NCBI RefSeq assembly: GCF_036669915.1 | Contig: NC_089316.1 | Span: 21,262,554-21,326,553 of the forward strand | DNA: 64,000 nucleotides | DNA from: Pocillopora verrucosa | Lineage: Eukaryota > Cnidaria > Anthozoa > Scleractinia > Pocilloporidae | Reading direction: 5' to 3' | In this document: piece after piece, positions 27,501-39,404 of the stretch | How the letters are laid out: each line of letters begins with the position of its first letter | Position numbering within the stretch: position 1 is the first letter of the stretch | The notes under the pieces: generated by a model | Told to the model about the DNA's origin: nothing | The model's input: only the letters and a program-made list of their open reading frames with translations | Databases searched by the model: none | Made by a program: the position numbers and the translations under genes

Positions 27501-30500
27501 ATGTTGATTACATAACGAGAATGCAGATCAATGCAGCGTAACGAGGGTCTTGCCTGTTGAGAACTATGGTGGTCATAGTTACTGCAACAGAGAACGAAAC
27601 ACAAAATACAGCGATATTTGAGGCATTCAAGACAAGGCATCGGAAACAAACAAGAGCAACAACAACAGCAATGGCAAAATCAACAACAAGAACTTCAACT
27701 GAAGCAGTAGCAACAATAAGAAAATAGGAAAATAAATAGGGATATCAGTCGCAACAAAAAGAACAAGCAACAGCCACAACGATAGCATCAACAACATGCC
27801 AACTCTCTTACCTTTGATATATTTTAGGGGGATCTCCTTTCGACAAATGGATGACTTGATAAGCGCTAGCATTGCGATAGTCTTTGGCCACAACCAGTCT
27901 AACTATGTAGATATCATTGAGAGACATAGCTTCTGTATCCAAGTAAATTCGCACGCCAGATGCTCTTCCATTATATTGAAAAGCTGACTCGTTTACCGCT
28001 ATAAAGAAATCTCTCTTTCTTCCCTGCACATAGGAGTAGTTCCCTGTGATCTCACCATAATGCCAAGTAAAGTTCATTCCCGATTGGTCACCATGTGCAG
28101 CCTCAGGGTCATATGAGAGTGAGCCATCCAATGTGATGTTTTCTTTGAGTCCTCGAATCACCTCAGCTCCGCCAGAAATGACTGCAACAAGGTCCTGCGT
28201 CTTAACTAAAAGCCGTTGTAACAAAAAGCAAAAGTTTGTTACTTTTTAAACTTAGCTTACTGTTAATCAGAATGGTTCTGCTTTGTCATCAGTGTGCCTC
28301 GACAAAGCTGAAGTAGCCATTGGAAGACACATTCAGATTGCTTTTCCAAATTTCTAACGAAACGTTTTTCTTTCGATTGGCATATAATAGTAAACAGAAC
28401 AGAGTTCCTAAGATTTCTGTCATGGAATCATCGTAACATATACATATACATATACCCGTTTATGTTCAGTTATGAAACTAGCCACAATAGCGTTTTTCAG
28501 AAACACGAATTAGACTACTGGATACTGTCTTTCCCACACTTTTAAGACAAAGCCCTCGCTACAGAAAAGGGTGACATGAAAGCTGAAAAGATGCCAAGTG
28601 AAATCGGAAAAAGCCTAACTTTTGGAAAATAGGCAACCTTGAGTTGTTGATGACGATAATGAAGTCGGTGATGGTAAAACTGTCATTGTTGTCGATACTG
28701 TCAATGTTGGTGGTCCTGTGTAGGTTGGTGATCCTGTGCATGTTGGTGATGTTGTGTATGTTGGTGATGCTTTCCATCTCGGTGATGCTGTCCATGTTGG
28801 TGATGCTGTGTAGGTTTGTGATGCTGTCCATGTTGGTGATGATACTGTTAATGATTCTTCTGATGACGAAAGGATGAAAACAAAAAAGAAATATAAACAT
28901 TTATCTAATTAGTTTGAAAAGCCTCCTCTCTTCTTTGAAGACAATACCATACACGTTTTTAATATGAATATGAGGCAATTAAAGTGAAGGTTAATAACAA
29001 CTAATTAGTATTATAAAGGAATGGCGTACATATTGTTCGAAGTAAAAGAAAACAACAAGGTCAACAAGGCTTAGCTAATGCCTTGACTAGCTTTCACAAA
29101 AGAAGGCTGAGAGCCAAAGAAAGAGGGCTAACTACGAACTCTCAGCTCGTTAGAACATACTGGTAGATAGGCAACCGCTCAAAGGAAAGCACTCGGCGAA
29201 CAGTGTTAAAAAAAACTGTGATAAAATAGCCGAATGAAGGAATGAGATTTCTGACCTTAGAGAGCTTATTTATACACTTGAAAATAAAAGCGATGGAATA
29301 CAATGTGTTCTCTGACCCTTAAAAAGCTATCTTTTACAACAGTGGAAGTAAAAAAAAAATAAACCATAAGACGCATAAAGCGTAGACACACTTTAAAATG
29401 TAGGCTTTTAGCCAAAGATAGGGAAATAAAGGGAAAATTCCTAAAAAAAAATTATCATACTATCAACTTTCTGACAGTCAAGTCAGCATGCTATCAAACT
29501 CATCCCAACATCCGGGACAATCGAATGTAAAATTAGACGACAACTCATGCGAGATTTTGAACAATTTGCAAGACGAATGCGCCTCTACGTCTTTCACGGA
29601 AAAAACAAAGAACCACACCCTAAGTCGATCGAAATGTCCGCCATATTTGAATTAGATGCAGCATGGTCATTTTATTATGTTCACTGCACATTTTGCATTG
29701 CATTGAAATTATCTCCTACAACTTTAAGGTTCAAACGATCGGATATTAAAATAGAATACAATAAACAAAAAATTGATTTCTCTATTCGAAGAACAACTAA
29801 GTCTGCAAGCCTTTTGTATTGATTTTATAAAGTAATAATTGGCACATATCTTAACTGACATGAGGCACTAGCTCTTCCCAAAATATAACGCACTTCACAT
29901 CATTACGCGTTATTATCTAACAAAGCAACTGGACCGATAATTCTTTGCTATTGGTATTCACCGTCATTTTATTCAATCGACAGGATAAATGAACAGCATG
30001 AAAATAACTGATGACTGAAAGTTTCACAACTGTTTTTACTCGTAATAGTGATAGTAACAGAACCATCTGTCACTTTCCTCTGCTTACATGGTTCAAAGTT
30101 AGACAAGTATTTAACAAAAACTTCACTGGGTTTGTTTCATTTATGCAAATTTTATTGTAAACTTGATCCTGATTGTCAGAGGGTTTATGTAAATTCTGTA
30201 GTAAGTATCACAAACTTTAGCAAAGAATGTTTTTATTACGCTTAAGCGCTTCTGGTACCTTTTAGGGTACTCGAAACAACATTAAAAACAACAACAACAA
30301 CGCCAAAAAATCAACTCACCCTTGGAAATCTCACAAATATAAGCGTGTTGGTTTCCCCAACGTGTATCATTAACACTACCAAACACGCCCCGCTCGCCAT
30401 TATTGTTCAGCTTGTACATGAAAGCCGCAACGTATTCACTACTTGGCTCCCCTTTTCCCCATTTACGAATAGTCAGAGGTCCTCCATTCACCCAGGTCCA

Positions 30501-31715
30501 ATTCCCAGCCCTTTTTGTTAAACCAATACTCCATTTATTTTTATAGTTCGTAGAATTTCGCCTTTGAATCTCATCGTTCATGAAATTCCATTCCTCTTCG
30601 GTTTCAAAGGAAACGAGGTCCCCTCCTTGCCTTCGGCAGTTGTATCTGCTCAGGAACCAGGACCATCCATCCACAGAAATTAGGTACCAAGAGTTATTAA
30701 AAGTTATATTTGGGCATTCTACAAAATGGTAAAGATGACAACAAAAATACTAATTATCATAATGATGACAAATAAACTCATAATTATAATAATGATGATA
30801 ACATAAAATGATTATAATCACAATCTCAATAAAGGAGAAACATAAATGAGATGGAAACGTAACTTATTCTCTATTTGATTCCTAATTTTTTAATATGATG
30901 GTTGATCAGTGTCAATTGATACAATACATTCGTTCTTCACTGACTTAGGTAACTTCCCATTAGTTAAGATTATCTGTGAATTCATGTAGTTTTGGTGGTT
31001 GAGTTTTAAATATTAATTAGTTCCTCGTTGAGCTGACACCTTATTCCCCCCCACCCCCTCTAACCTGAACAGACTTAAAAACGTAAAATCAAATGTGAAT
31101 ATAAGTTCTTATAAATGTGCATCTGGAGATACGCAGTAAACGGTATACAGTTGTTACAGGTAAGGTGCAAAAGAGCAGCAATTTAAAGTGCACGCGGCAG
31201 TCTGGAAATTATTTTGTGGGTAACGGTTATCAATATGCATATAAAAAAGTAAGGATAAATTAATTAGGGTTAGCTCGATCTGTTTTTCGTTTTTCGTGCA
31301 GTTTAGAATTTAAAATCAGTCTTGTAAATAAAATACGTTCATCAAACCTGTAATGCCTCGTTCCTAAAGTGACATTTTCTTAGCTTACCCTGAACTCTGA
31401 GGTCAAGTCTAACCATGACCTAAAAGCTACCCGTAGTACCTTTCGGGGTTATCGCTTGCACTTCCGACACGCTTTTTCCGACAACCTTTCTCGAAAGAAC
31501 TGTATTTATTTGTTTTTCTCAGAGGGCGCAGTTACTAATCCTGAAATCTTATTGATCTATAATGCGTTCCAGAATTTTCTATTTCTTTTCAGGCACGGTA
31601 TCGCTTGCGGGAGTAGCAAGCTACATCCCTAGCTTTGTTGCCATTTTTCATAGCTATATTTCGTTTTGCCGGCTAAGCAGTATTTTTAAGCAAATCATTT
31701 CAAAGAAATAAAGGC

Positions 31716-31746
<31 letters not shown>

Positions 31747-34700
31747 TGGGAGAATATAACAGGTAATTTAGTGTCAACAACTGAGATGAAAACACAAATT
31801 GGCCACCGTTAGGAGTTTGAAGCCTTTAAACTCTTTACGGTGGCCAATTTGAGATTGTAACTCAGTTGTTAAAACTAAATAACCATTTTAAAACCAAGCC
31901 GATTAATAACTTATTAATCCTCTCTTTCTCTCTTTCAAATCACTTTGGTTGCCAGAAAAAAAAAGCGGTTTTGAAATGAATTGTGGTAGGAAATATGTCA
32001 TTAAATGTGTTGACGCGCGGCCTAAAACCGTTTGTGATTAACCTAAACCTCTATTAGAAGTAACTCAGAAAGTTAAACTGTGAGGTATTTGTTTACAATT
32101 GAGTTCATTGATGAAAATTTTGTTCGTTTTATATGTGAATTCTCAAAAAGTTTTGTCCCTTGCAAACCAGTGAGCGAAGTCTTCTATATTTCACATACGC
32201 TTTCGATAAGTCTTTGCAGTTCTGTTCAAATTAGAAATTGCTACGTTAATTTCACAACAGATAACGAAGGAGTTCAACGAGAAGAAGCTGCATGAAAACT
32301 CGCCCTCTCGATGAAACACAAGAGTTACACACGTGATTGTACCAAACAAACGAGCAAAATCCCACAACTTCAAAAGATAGACTTGAATTTACTTACAATT
32401 ACTTTCACTTAAGTTTGTTTACCAAACCAGCACCGTTGAGGTTGCTGCTGCTGTTGTTGTTGTTGATTTTTTTAAAGCGTGCATGTGTTTTTTTCTTGCG
32501 CGCTTTCTAATTGGCAGGTGTCAGATTGTGACAGATATTTGTACAAAAAATGTTTGAAACTCTCTTCGGAAGTGTTTTAAATCATCTTTTTCTTTACACA
32601 AATAAAAATATTTCGGTGAAGCCATTCTTTAATTTGCATTACTTCAGTCTGTTCCACTTACTCGCTCAAAAATTTTTCAGTTCATGGAGGACCTTGCCGT
32701 AATTACAGCCCTGACTCATTAGGGTATTTTGGAAAACATTTCGTAAAGTATACGAAAAAACTGTAATTCACTCTGCCTAAAGTACCGGTGGTCAAGACCT
32801 CGGGTACAATCTTACTCAATACGGACCTCCCTGACAGTAAATAACATTTCTCACTAACTACAAGAAACAGACACACGCACACACACAGAAAAATAAAATA
32901 CTTCGATTCGTTATGCTCAAAATAACATACATACACTCACTGATCTCAGAGAACACGCCTTGTAACTTGTGGCAAGGGAAAATTCAGTCGGCTAGATTAT
33001 CCTAATCGTAGCGCGCTGGACAAAAGTTGTGAAACGTACAATTTCGATCGCTGTTTTCCAGCTGTAGTCGATGCAAAAAAGGACAATACTAGGGTAATTC
33101 AATTTTAAATAAGATTACGTGAGCTTTTTTTTTTTAACCTGGCTTCAGAATTTCTGTCCTGTTAAGCTGCAGTGCAGTTTCTTTCTCCTAGAAATACGGA
33201 AGAAACCAGCAAAGAACTGCCCAATTTTTCAATCGGCATTGACCTTTTAGGTCCTGATCCACTGGGAATTCATTTATGAGTTCATTTGGCTTTGATTTTC
33301 TCCATTTTCCCCGTAAACTTTGAGCTTTTCATTCACGGTTATCGGTTAACTGGATCAAAAGTTCTCACGCAAACCAAAGTATAACATGTGTCGTGTTTTT
33401 GACCAGCCAATAGGGACGTTTATTTATTTTTTTGTGCGTTGTGAAAATTTTGCACTCTATCACAATAAAAGGCTTCTTCGCGCAGATCCTTGTCGCTCAG
33501 TTACAAAAGAATTTGCTTATGCTTTTAGCTGTAAGTCTATCTTGGGAAGTTTGGAGAGCACTCAAAAAAGCCACATTTGCTCACGGCTACGCCTCGAGCT
33601 ACTCTTACGCATTTTTCGTGCTCTCCAAACTTCTCGCGTGCATCCATAACTAGATATACGCACGCTAAGCATGAACAAAATTCTTAACTTTAAGGTTGGA
33701 ATGTGATCTTACCTTCGGGCGTCTCGCAAATGTAGGCATTTCTACTAAGCGTAGAGATACCATTAAAGAGGCCTCCATTCTTAGATATCTCCGCCCTTTT
33801 GTCGTTACCACCTGGCTCAGAATCTCGCCATTTCGAAATATTCAGTGTTTCTCCACTCAGCCAAGTCCAAACCCTGCCTTTCTTCTCTAAACCAATGTGC
33901 CACGCACTATCATTCCAAGTACCACGCTTTTGAATCTCAGAATTGATAAACTGCCATTCTTCCTCAGTTTCTATGGAGACTAAATAACCCTTGTGGTCGG
34001 AGCAAGCACGATTGTTGTGACCCCAATGCCTTCCGCTTTTCGAAAAAAAGTAAGAGGAGTTTTTGAAACAGGTTGCTTGGCACTCTAAGAGAAAAAATAA
34101 AGGAGTAAATAAATAAATGAAAAAAACGTATACTGATGATAACAATAATGCTGATACGAATATAGAAGCGATCCTCGATCCTCTACGAACGGTTCTATAC
34201 GGGAATTGAATCCATGACCTCTGCGATACCGGTGCAGCGCTCTACCAACTGAGCTAACAAGCCGACTGGGAACTCAACTTATTTTTTCAGGCCACATTTT
34301 CACTACTACTTAAGTAGTGTTCATAACTGTTCATCAACCGCAGTGCACATACATAATTTTCATATATTTACAGTATGGAATAATGCTGATGATGGACACG
34401 AAGAAGTATTTTTTATACAATTAATTTTAATAACAAACAATGGGCATCAAAATCCTCTACCTCACTGAAGCAAAAATTACAATTAGGCTACGTAACGTTT
34501 TAAAAGTGGAAATTGGAGAGATCAGGGTAATAGCACCGTTATTCATTGAATTTTTGTTTTGCTCTCCAACTTAAAATCACAATCCGATGTAATTCTAACA
34601 GCAAGTCTAATCAGTCAGATGTTGTCTTTTTTTACCGTTCATGTTAAGGTGCATAAATGTTAAAACTGAATTTACACTGCCTAACCTGTTCCTGGCAAAT

Positions 34701-36925
34701 CCATCAACAAATTAAGGATGACTGTGGAAGAGAATAAGCAAATAAATTGATTGTTATCTCAAGAATAACATTTGAGACAATGAAAAAGTTTATTAGATTT
34801 CGAGTTAGATGGTGCTAATGCATTTTATTTGCTACACGCCCTTTGATATCTACCCACGAATTTATTACCTTAGTAGGGAGCAGACAGAGAAAATTTGATA
34901 AACGCCGCATCTCCGCAATTTACCAACCAGCTGAACAAAACTTGTTAAAATATTTTTAAGGATACGGTGGACCTTCGCGAATGTACTCTGGAAAATTCTT
35001 TAAACGGGTTATTCGGAGTGCAACCAAATTATAAAAAAATGAAAAGGATGTAAAATGCGCTATCCAGAATAAAAATAGTGTTTCGTTTTAGTTTGCAGCA
35101 ATTCAAAACGGACGACGGCTGTTTCTTTAAGCGAAGGAATCGGGTTTCAAATCTGACTGCTCAAATAACACTTCTGCACAATTTGAATCTTGAGCGATTG
35201 GTCTCCAAAATTTTGTGAGGAAATTTCCATATTCTTGGGTGTTACTAAACTATGGATCAGCAGACCGTCGAACCTCCGGAACCCATATATATATATATAT
35301 AACTTTTTTTTTTTTTTGTATATGAAGAGCAATGAGATAAGTATAAAGTTTGCTCTCGGGTACAAAGAAGAGAAATATGTTTAAATTTTCCATGACGTCC
35401 AACTTGGCGAGCAGTCAGCAGTCATTTACGCTGAGTGTTAAAAATTAAAAAATAATTTGAAAGCTTAAACGGTTTGGGTTCCGCAATATATGAATAACGC
35501 CTCATCCGAAGGCTCTCAGCGAACCTTTAGGCTGGAATTTATCGTATATGACCCTGGAACGAGGAACACGAAGCGTAAAGTAACATCATCGCCCGTAATG
35601 CTCATAGAATTTCAGGATAATCCATTGAACATGGCTGAATAGAGGACTTTATTAAAAGCCCAATTTTTTCATTTGAGCATAAATCAAAAAAGAAAAAAAG
35701 GAGTTCATTGCTGAATTTTAATACATAAAAAATTGTTATATTTTTAAGGGTTATTTCAATTATGTTTCTGTGAGTGCACTTCATATTAACCCCTCAGCTT
35801 ATTCTGAAAATCAATTATCAAAATTCAAGAAGAGTTATGATGTCTTAACGTACGACGATGAAGGAAAAAATTACACCAATTCAACCATTTTTTCCAACCC
35901 CCCGGTCAAATATCAAACTTGAAATCAGTCTAATCTAGTTCCAGTTTAAGTGGACCCTGTTGATTAAGTTCGATCGTTTGTCTAAGCACGTCGAATGTAC
36001 AACAACCAGCTGAAACATAAAAAGAGGAGACGTCTATCCCTTTTGATATCTTGTCATAGTGACATAAAACGACAGCAATAAAGCTATTGTGTTCCTGCAT
36101 CCTTAATATGGCTGCCAAAGCTGTTTTGTGGACCACCATGACGCAAACAACATGACCACGGCGTGAATGTCTCGCTTGTGCTATTTGCTTTATGATTACT
36201 TTGCTCTGTATAAATTGCTTCAGGAATCCAATTTATAAGAGATCCTTCTTCAGTTATAAACTAAGAGTTTAATGCGGACATCTTTAGAGTCTGGTTTGTT
36301 TTGTTTTAATTAAGAGTGCCAAATAACCACCACCTGACAATTTTTTTCACGGATTAGTTTGGCTGACTTTCACAGGACGTCCCGAAATCGATATAAATGT
36401 TTCGCAAATGGAAAGTCAAGATATTACTGAGGTAGTTCTAACATAGCGCACAACTTTTAAAAAAAAATTCACACTTTGTTGGACTCAGTTGTACTCATCT
36501 CGGAATTCCTCGAGCACACGGTACTAATATAGGTTGCTGTCAATAGCTGTCTTTGCACTTATACGAATGTGTCATTCCGGGTTATTAATTTTTTTCTAAT
36601 TATTTGGAATTGTATGGAAAGTGAAAAATATTGAGAAACCTATAATAATGATAATGTCGATGATACAAAGATCCCCAAGTTTTGCTTTAATGATGGACCA
36701 ATAGGTTAGGAAGGACATGTGTAGAGTTCGGTTGTTTCGTTATTAGAGTTCCGTAGGAGTAAACATCGAAATTAATATTTAAAAAATGGAAATTCAATTT
36801 CGACGGTGTCATAGCTACCTAAGAAAAAAACAGGAATAACTAGCGTCGTACTTACCCAGCACAAAGCATGTTAAAAGGGTTTTGGAAGTTTTGACGGATT
36901 CATTGCCATTTATCATCCACTTCAT
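18235..36925 (-). CDS. Polycystin-1-like receptor channel with two C-type lectin domains
   Basis: Exons in transcription order: 36925-36856, 34084-33713, 30718-30320, 28205-27812, 27483-26880, 26725-26549, 26204-26079, 25739-25554, 25304-25065, 24824-24096, 23788-23555, 23298-22042, 21575-21407, 19910-18235. All borders are AG/GT, phases agree throughout and the sum is 6,633 bases, or 2,210 residues ending in TAA. Order: leader (1-23), CTLD (about 24-147), CTLD (148-280), REJ (about 281-1080), GPS (cleavage near 1115), TM1, PLAT (about 1190-1300), then ten more helices with the extracellular polycystin domain and pore, and a basic tail. The architecture is that of the PKD1/PKD1L/sperm-REJ family, whose members pair with PKD2-type subunits. 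Joining the leader and CTLD exons to REJ rests on phase and position. REJ to channel is solid. Which human paralogue is closest cannot be told. Confidence 0.88.
22042..23298 (-). CDS. PLAT domain and helices 2-6 of the polycystin-1-like gene
   Basis: One 419-codon exon. YEYKIVITTGVWIYSGTTAQ begins the PLAT/LH2 beta-sandwich, a cytoplasmic lipid- and protein-binding module; it runs to about KFMVSQWFAL. Five hydrophobic helices follow: CCLSVLLTSMFANAMF, SALIVAPINILIVLLF, IAWFFFFGSCAISATF, KVFFTAVVLAAII and GIYLVFVFLLMVVCYG. This is the polycystin-1 layout between PLAT and the channel. Confidence 0.92.
23555..23788 (-). CDS. GPS and first transmembrane helix of the polycystin-1-like gene
   Basis: Acceptor TTCCAG gives ILGASNRFINCSCDHLTSFG, which completes the GPS begun in the previous exon. 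The HLT triad for autocleavage is present. About 40 residues later comes the hydrophobic helix NITVILAMALVFLSYVIVLV, the first of eleven. Phase 0 on both sides. Confidence 0.9.
24096..28205 (-). CDS. REJ (receptor for egg jelly) region exons of the polycystin-1-like gene
   Basis: Seven exons. The opening DLVAVISGGAEVI with LDGSLSYDPEA is the typical start of the REJ module in polycystin-1 and sea-urchin sperm receptors. A second part (about 27.48-26.88 kb) has fibronectin-like strands (SPVNLTVQ). Helical segments follow (26.7-25.1 kb). The part ending at 24096 has FNPYTWDS, a basic RRKKRSC stretch that could be a protease site, then the first GPS residues CVYWSAKVEMWVTKGC. All introns inside are phase 0, except phase 2 after the first exon. 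Confidence 0.9.
28206..30319. other. Polycystin intron 3, holding the edge of unit B
   Basis: The minisatellite is at 28.7 kb. Homology with the other units starts at about 29.62 kb. No extra exon with good borders was found. Confidence 0.6.
28694..28837. repeat. Minisatellite, 18-base unit, 8 copies
   Basis: The unit is close to GATGCTGTCCATGTTGGT, with scattered changes. It sits in polycystin intron 3 between CTLD 2 and REJ. Both strands are open through it, but that is a by-product of the 18-base period. Confidence 0.85.
30320..30718 (-). CDS. C-type lectin domain exon, second of the polycystin-1-like gene
   Basis: Phase 1-1, 399 bases, 133 residues. It starts ECPNITFNNSWYLISVDGWS, followed by [36 protein letters not shown] and HAYICEISK. 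Its phase-1 donor (GTGAGT) joins the phase-1 acceptor of the REJ exon at 28205 to restore a Val codon, 2.1 kb downstream. That link is inferred from phase and the absence of any other candidate. Confidence 0.75.
30719..33712. other. Intron between the two CTLD exons of the polycystin gene
   Basis: Contains the dispersed hairpin repeat at 31.7 kb and, at about 32.95-33.07 kb, a homologue of the cysteine-rich exon of the GPCR. That homologue has TAG and TGA in the matching frame, so it is probably dead here. Confidence 0.6.
31716..31890. repeat. Dispersed repeat with internal hairpin
   Basis: Begins GGTAAGTTTCTAAAGAAACT, like 61956 onward. Arms AAATTGGCCACCGT (31796-31809) and ACGGTGGCCAATTT (31837-31850) are perfectly inverted, and outer parts (CAACAACTGAG and CTCAGTTGTT) also face each other, as if two copies lie head to head. 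Family not identified. Confidence 0.6.
33713..34084 (-). CDS. C-type lectin domain exon, first of the polycystin-1-like gene
   Basis: Phase 1-1, 372 bases, 124 residues. It starts ECQATCFKNSSYFFSKSGRH and contains [35 protein letters not shown] and a final AYICE. It has the N-terminal Cys pair and the long-range Cys pair. There is no WND motif. Acceptor TTCTCTTAG and donor GTAAGA are good. Confidence 0.8.
34156..34378 (-). mobile_element. tRNA-derived SINE-like insertion (unit B)
   Basis: Read on the minus strand it contains TTAGCTCAGTTGGTAGAGC (A-box-like) and, about 40 bases on, GGATTCAATTCC (B-box-like), both within a tRNA-shaped segment at about 34190-34265. It is flanked by 12-base direct repeats AATAATGCTGAT at 34144-34155 and 34379-34390, a target-site duplication. 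Unit A has the empty site (about 4.38 kb). Confidence 0.75.
34385..36855. other. First intron of the polycystin gene, upstream of the SINE
   Basis: Alignable with 51.3-53.48 kb and 4.4-6.0 kb. No exon is seen between the leader and first CTLD exon. Confidence 0.55.
36856..36925 (-). CDS. Exon 1 of the polycystin-1-like gene (start and leader)
   Basis: ATG at 36925 opens MKWMINGNESVKTSKTLL, followed by a short hydrophobic end and a GTAAGT donor in phase 1. It is the paralogue of the adhesion-GPCR exon at 53480-53552 and keeps the ATG. The hydrophobic core is weak for a signal peptide. Confidence 0.5.
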
Positions 36926-39171
36926 CGTAACCAAGATAATCAAAGGTTTGCCGTTGAGAGTTAATTACGCTTATAGTTGATTCACCACGCTTTAGAGTTG
37001 CGGATTTGCGGCATCCTCGTAAAACTCCTTCGTACGATTTAGAGTTTAATGCAAATCATGATCTCTGATCACATGGTGATGGCGTTTGTCTCCATTTTTG
37101 TTCTTTCTGTCATAGACGGACCAATGGACAAAAAGCAGCTTCCACCAGATGTAGAGCATTGTTTTTATTAATACAATCGAAAAAATCCACCGCATTATAA
37201 AACACTTTTTGTAGTTGAAGTTTTGTAAAGAAGCAGCTCAAAAGTAATTGATGTTAAGAATGGTAGTTTCTTTATGAGCTCTGCTATATGAAAGTTGTCT
37301 TAAACAAACTTCTGTTTTATCAACGGGTAGCTAAAGCTAGTATACCATCTGTTCGTATGCATAAATGGAAATGATTCCTTTTTATTCATCTCGCCTATGA
37401 CATGCTGCGCGTTTCATTTGGTGGGTCTAATTACTTCGTATGCCTCCAACAGTGATGGACTAACTCGCTCGTGTGTTAATTAAGGTGTATTATTATTTTT
37501 ATACCACGGTAAACTCCGAGTCAAAGGATTTCTTCTCGGTTATCTCAGATCATGAGTTCTATGTGAGTTTACATAAAGTTAATCGTAACTTGATCAGAAA
37601 ACCAACGGAGGTTGACGGCCATAGTTTAATGTTCAGCCTCCAAAACAACTCTCCCCTGCAAAAGTGTCATGCAGACCATCACTTTTGTGTTCAAATGTTT
37701 GAATTCCAACATTTTAGAAGGAGTGGTGAGGTCAAATGCTCTTTTTGCGAGACGTTCCTAGGTCAGAGTGATGTGCTCTGTGGGCGAGACATTATACTGT
37801 ACTACTAATCTCTCTGCGCTCAAGGAATAATTGATTATTTATCCTGGAATATTCCCTAGTCCAAGTTGCCATGTATTTAGTCGATCGAAGCTCGAAGCGC
37901 TTTGACCTATTGCATTTGAGCGGTGCAGATAGAAATATACTTGCATATTCCAGGATAATTATTTTTTTTTTTTAAATTCTTCTGCCTAAATCGTACGCTT
38001 CGTCATCCATGTATATTTATAAATGGGTATGACAACCTAGACTGTTGTAAATAATCGACTCCTTCTCTGGCTTGTTGAAATTCCTATTCAACGCTTCATC
38101 TCCGCTTCTCACTTTAAATTGTATACTCTGTGTAAAAGTTCTTTAATCGCTGTTGAATGATGTGTAACGAATAGTTTATAATCTCTTGGTTTTTATTTCC
38201 GGCTAACATTGGCCCAGTTGAATTCTTTATCAGTCGATGTATTTTCGATTCAAACCGATACTCCTTATCTTAGGTATAGCGAATAACAAATGGTAAATGT
38301 AACTGATCCACAAAAGATCCAATCATAAGGGTTTTTCTGTTCTTTCTAAATTAGTTGTTTATTTATTAAAAAATTTACGTATTCATCTACTAATTCATTA
38401 AGCAACAACTTTGAATGTCAGCGTCATTTGCGGAGACTATTATTATTATTTAACCGACAGAAAGAACATCATTTATCAACAAACCCAACTCATTTATTAA
38501 ACAACTTGTAATATTCTTATCAAGGAGCGACTCTTAAAGGAAGTAGAATAATTATCCTTAAATAAACTGATAGAAGCGCACCACAAACTATTTCTTAGCT
38601 CAACACTGACACAATCTTACAGTTGTCTCCGAAGTGCCTCCAAATTAACAATCTCCCACAGTAGCTCTCTCTCGGTATAGCTTTCTGAAAAGTCAGTTAC
38701 TCCCGACAACAACAAGTACTACTGCTGCACGACTGTCAGGCCTTTTGTACAAAGCATTTTCAAAAATTCCGGAAGCTTACAACACAACTATATTGCCAGT
38801 GCATTTACATCATAACTACGTTACCTAATAAAATGCTCCAGAAAGTTCCTTGGTTTGTCATTTCTGCATGACTGAGCTTCAGTTATTATTATCCATAGTA
38901 AAAAGTAATGACAGTGTTGGGTGAGAAGTTTGTAAACTTAATAAGTGAAACGTCGAATATGAAATAATCATGCAGTAGGCACAGAAAGTTAGCGCGAAAG
39001 AATCAAAAGATAAATACATTTAATTAAAGCTGCGTGCGAGAGTGGTTTTTAGAGAAAGAAGAGTCGTGATTTCCTGGCAAAATTCCCGCCTCGTCTGTTG
39101 CAGACTGTGGTCTTAGTCGAAGGACATTCATCAAGGTACTGAGCCATTAGAAATTTAAATTTATAGATTGG
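36926..39171. other. Intergenic DNA upstream of the polycystin gene
   Basis: Should hold the promoter of the polycystin gene. A block at about 37620-37800 is well kept in the other two units (6560-6760, 54120-54290) at a similar distance from the leader exon. I cannot point to a core promoter. Confidence 0.45.
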
Positions 39172-39177
39172 TTTATT
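39172..39177 (-). terminator. Likely polyadenylation signal of the adhesion GPCR
   Basis: AATAAA on the minus strand, about 230 bases past the stop at 39405. The hexamer is kept at the homologous spot in unit A (about 8220). Confidence 0.4.
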
Positions 39178-39404
39178 TCGATGAATCTTGCCTGCAAATA
39201 TACCATCGCCTAGAAAATAGCTTTTAATCCTAAAGAAGATAGTTTACAATCACAGCTAGTTGAGTGCTTAAACAATAATGATAAGAAAGACCTCTTTTCA
39301 GCTGCAGATCGCAGGTCAGATCAATCGTAACCGACTTATTCCTGTTTAATAAGTGATTTTACTAAGTAATTGACTGTCATTTCCGGTTGGCTGGATCCAG
39401 TTAT

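Noticed and set aside
34085..34145. Apparent signal peptide fused directly to the CTLD (hydrophobic run ending FLLECQATC); similar at 50977-51037
   Set aside because: The hydrophobic residues are the intron's pyrimidine tract. The frame opens with TTG, not ATG, in both copies, a clean AG acceptor follows, and a leader exon with ATG exists upstream.
34190..34265. A functional tRNA gene on the minus strand
   Set aside because: The boxes are tRNA-like but the stems do not pair well, and it sits inside a SINE with target duplications and has a copy at the same place in unit C.
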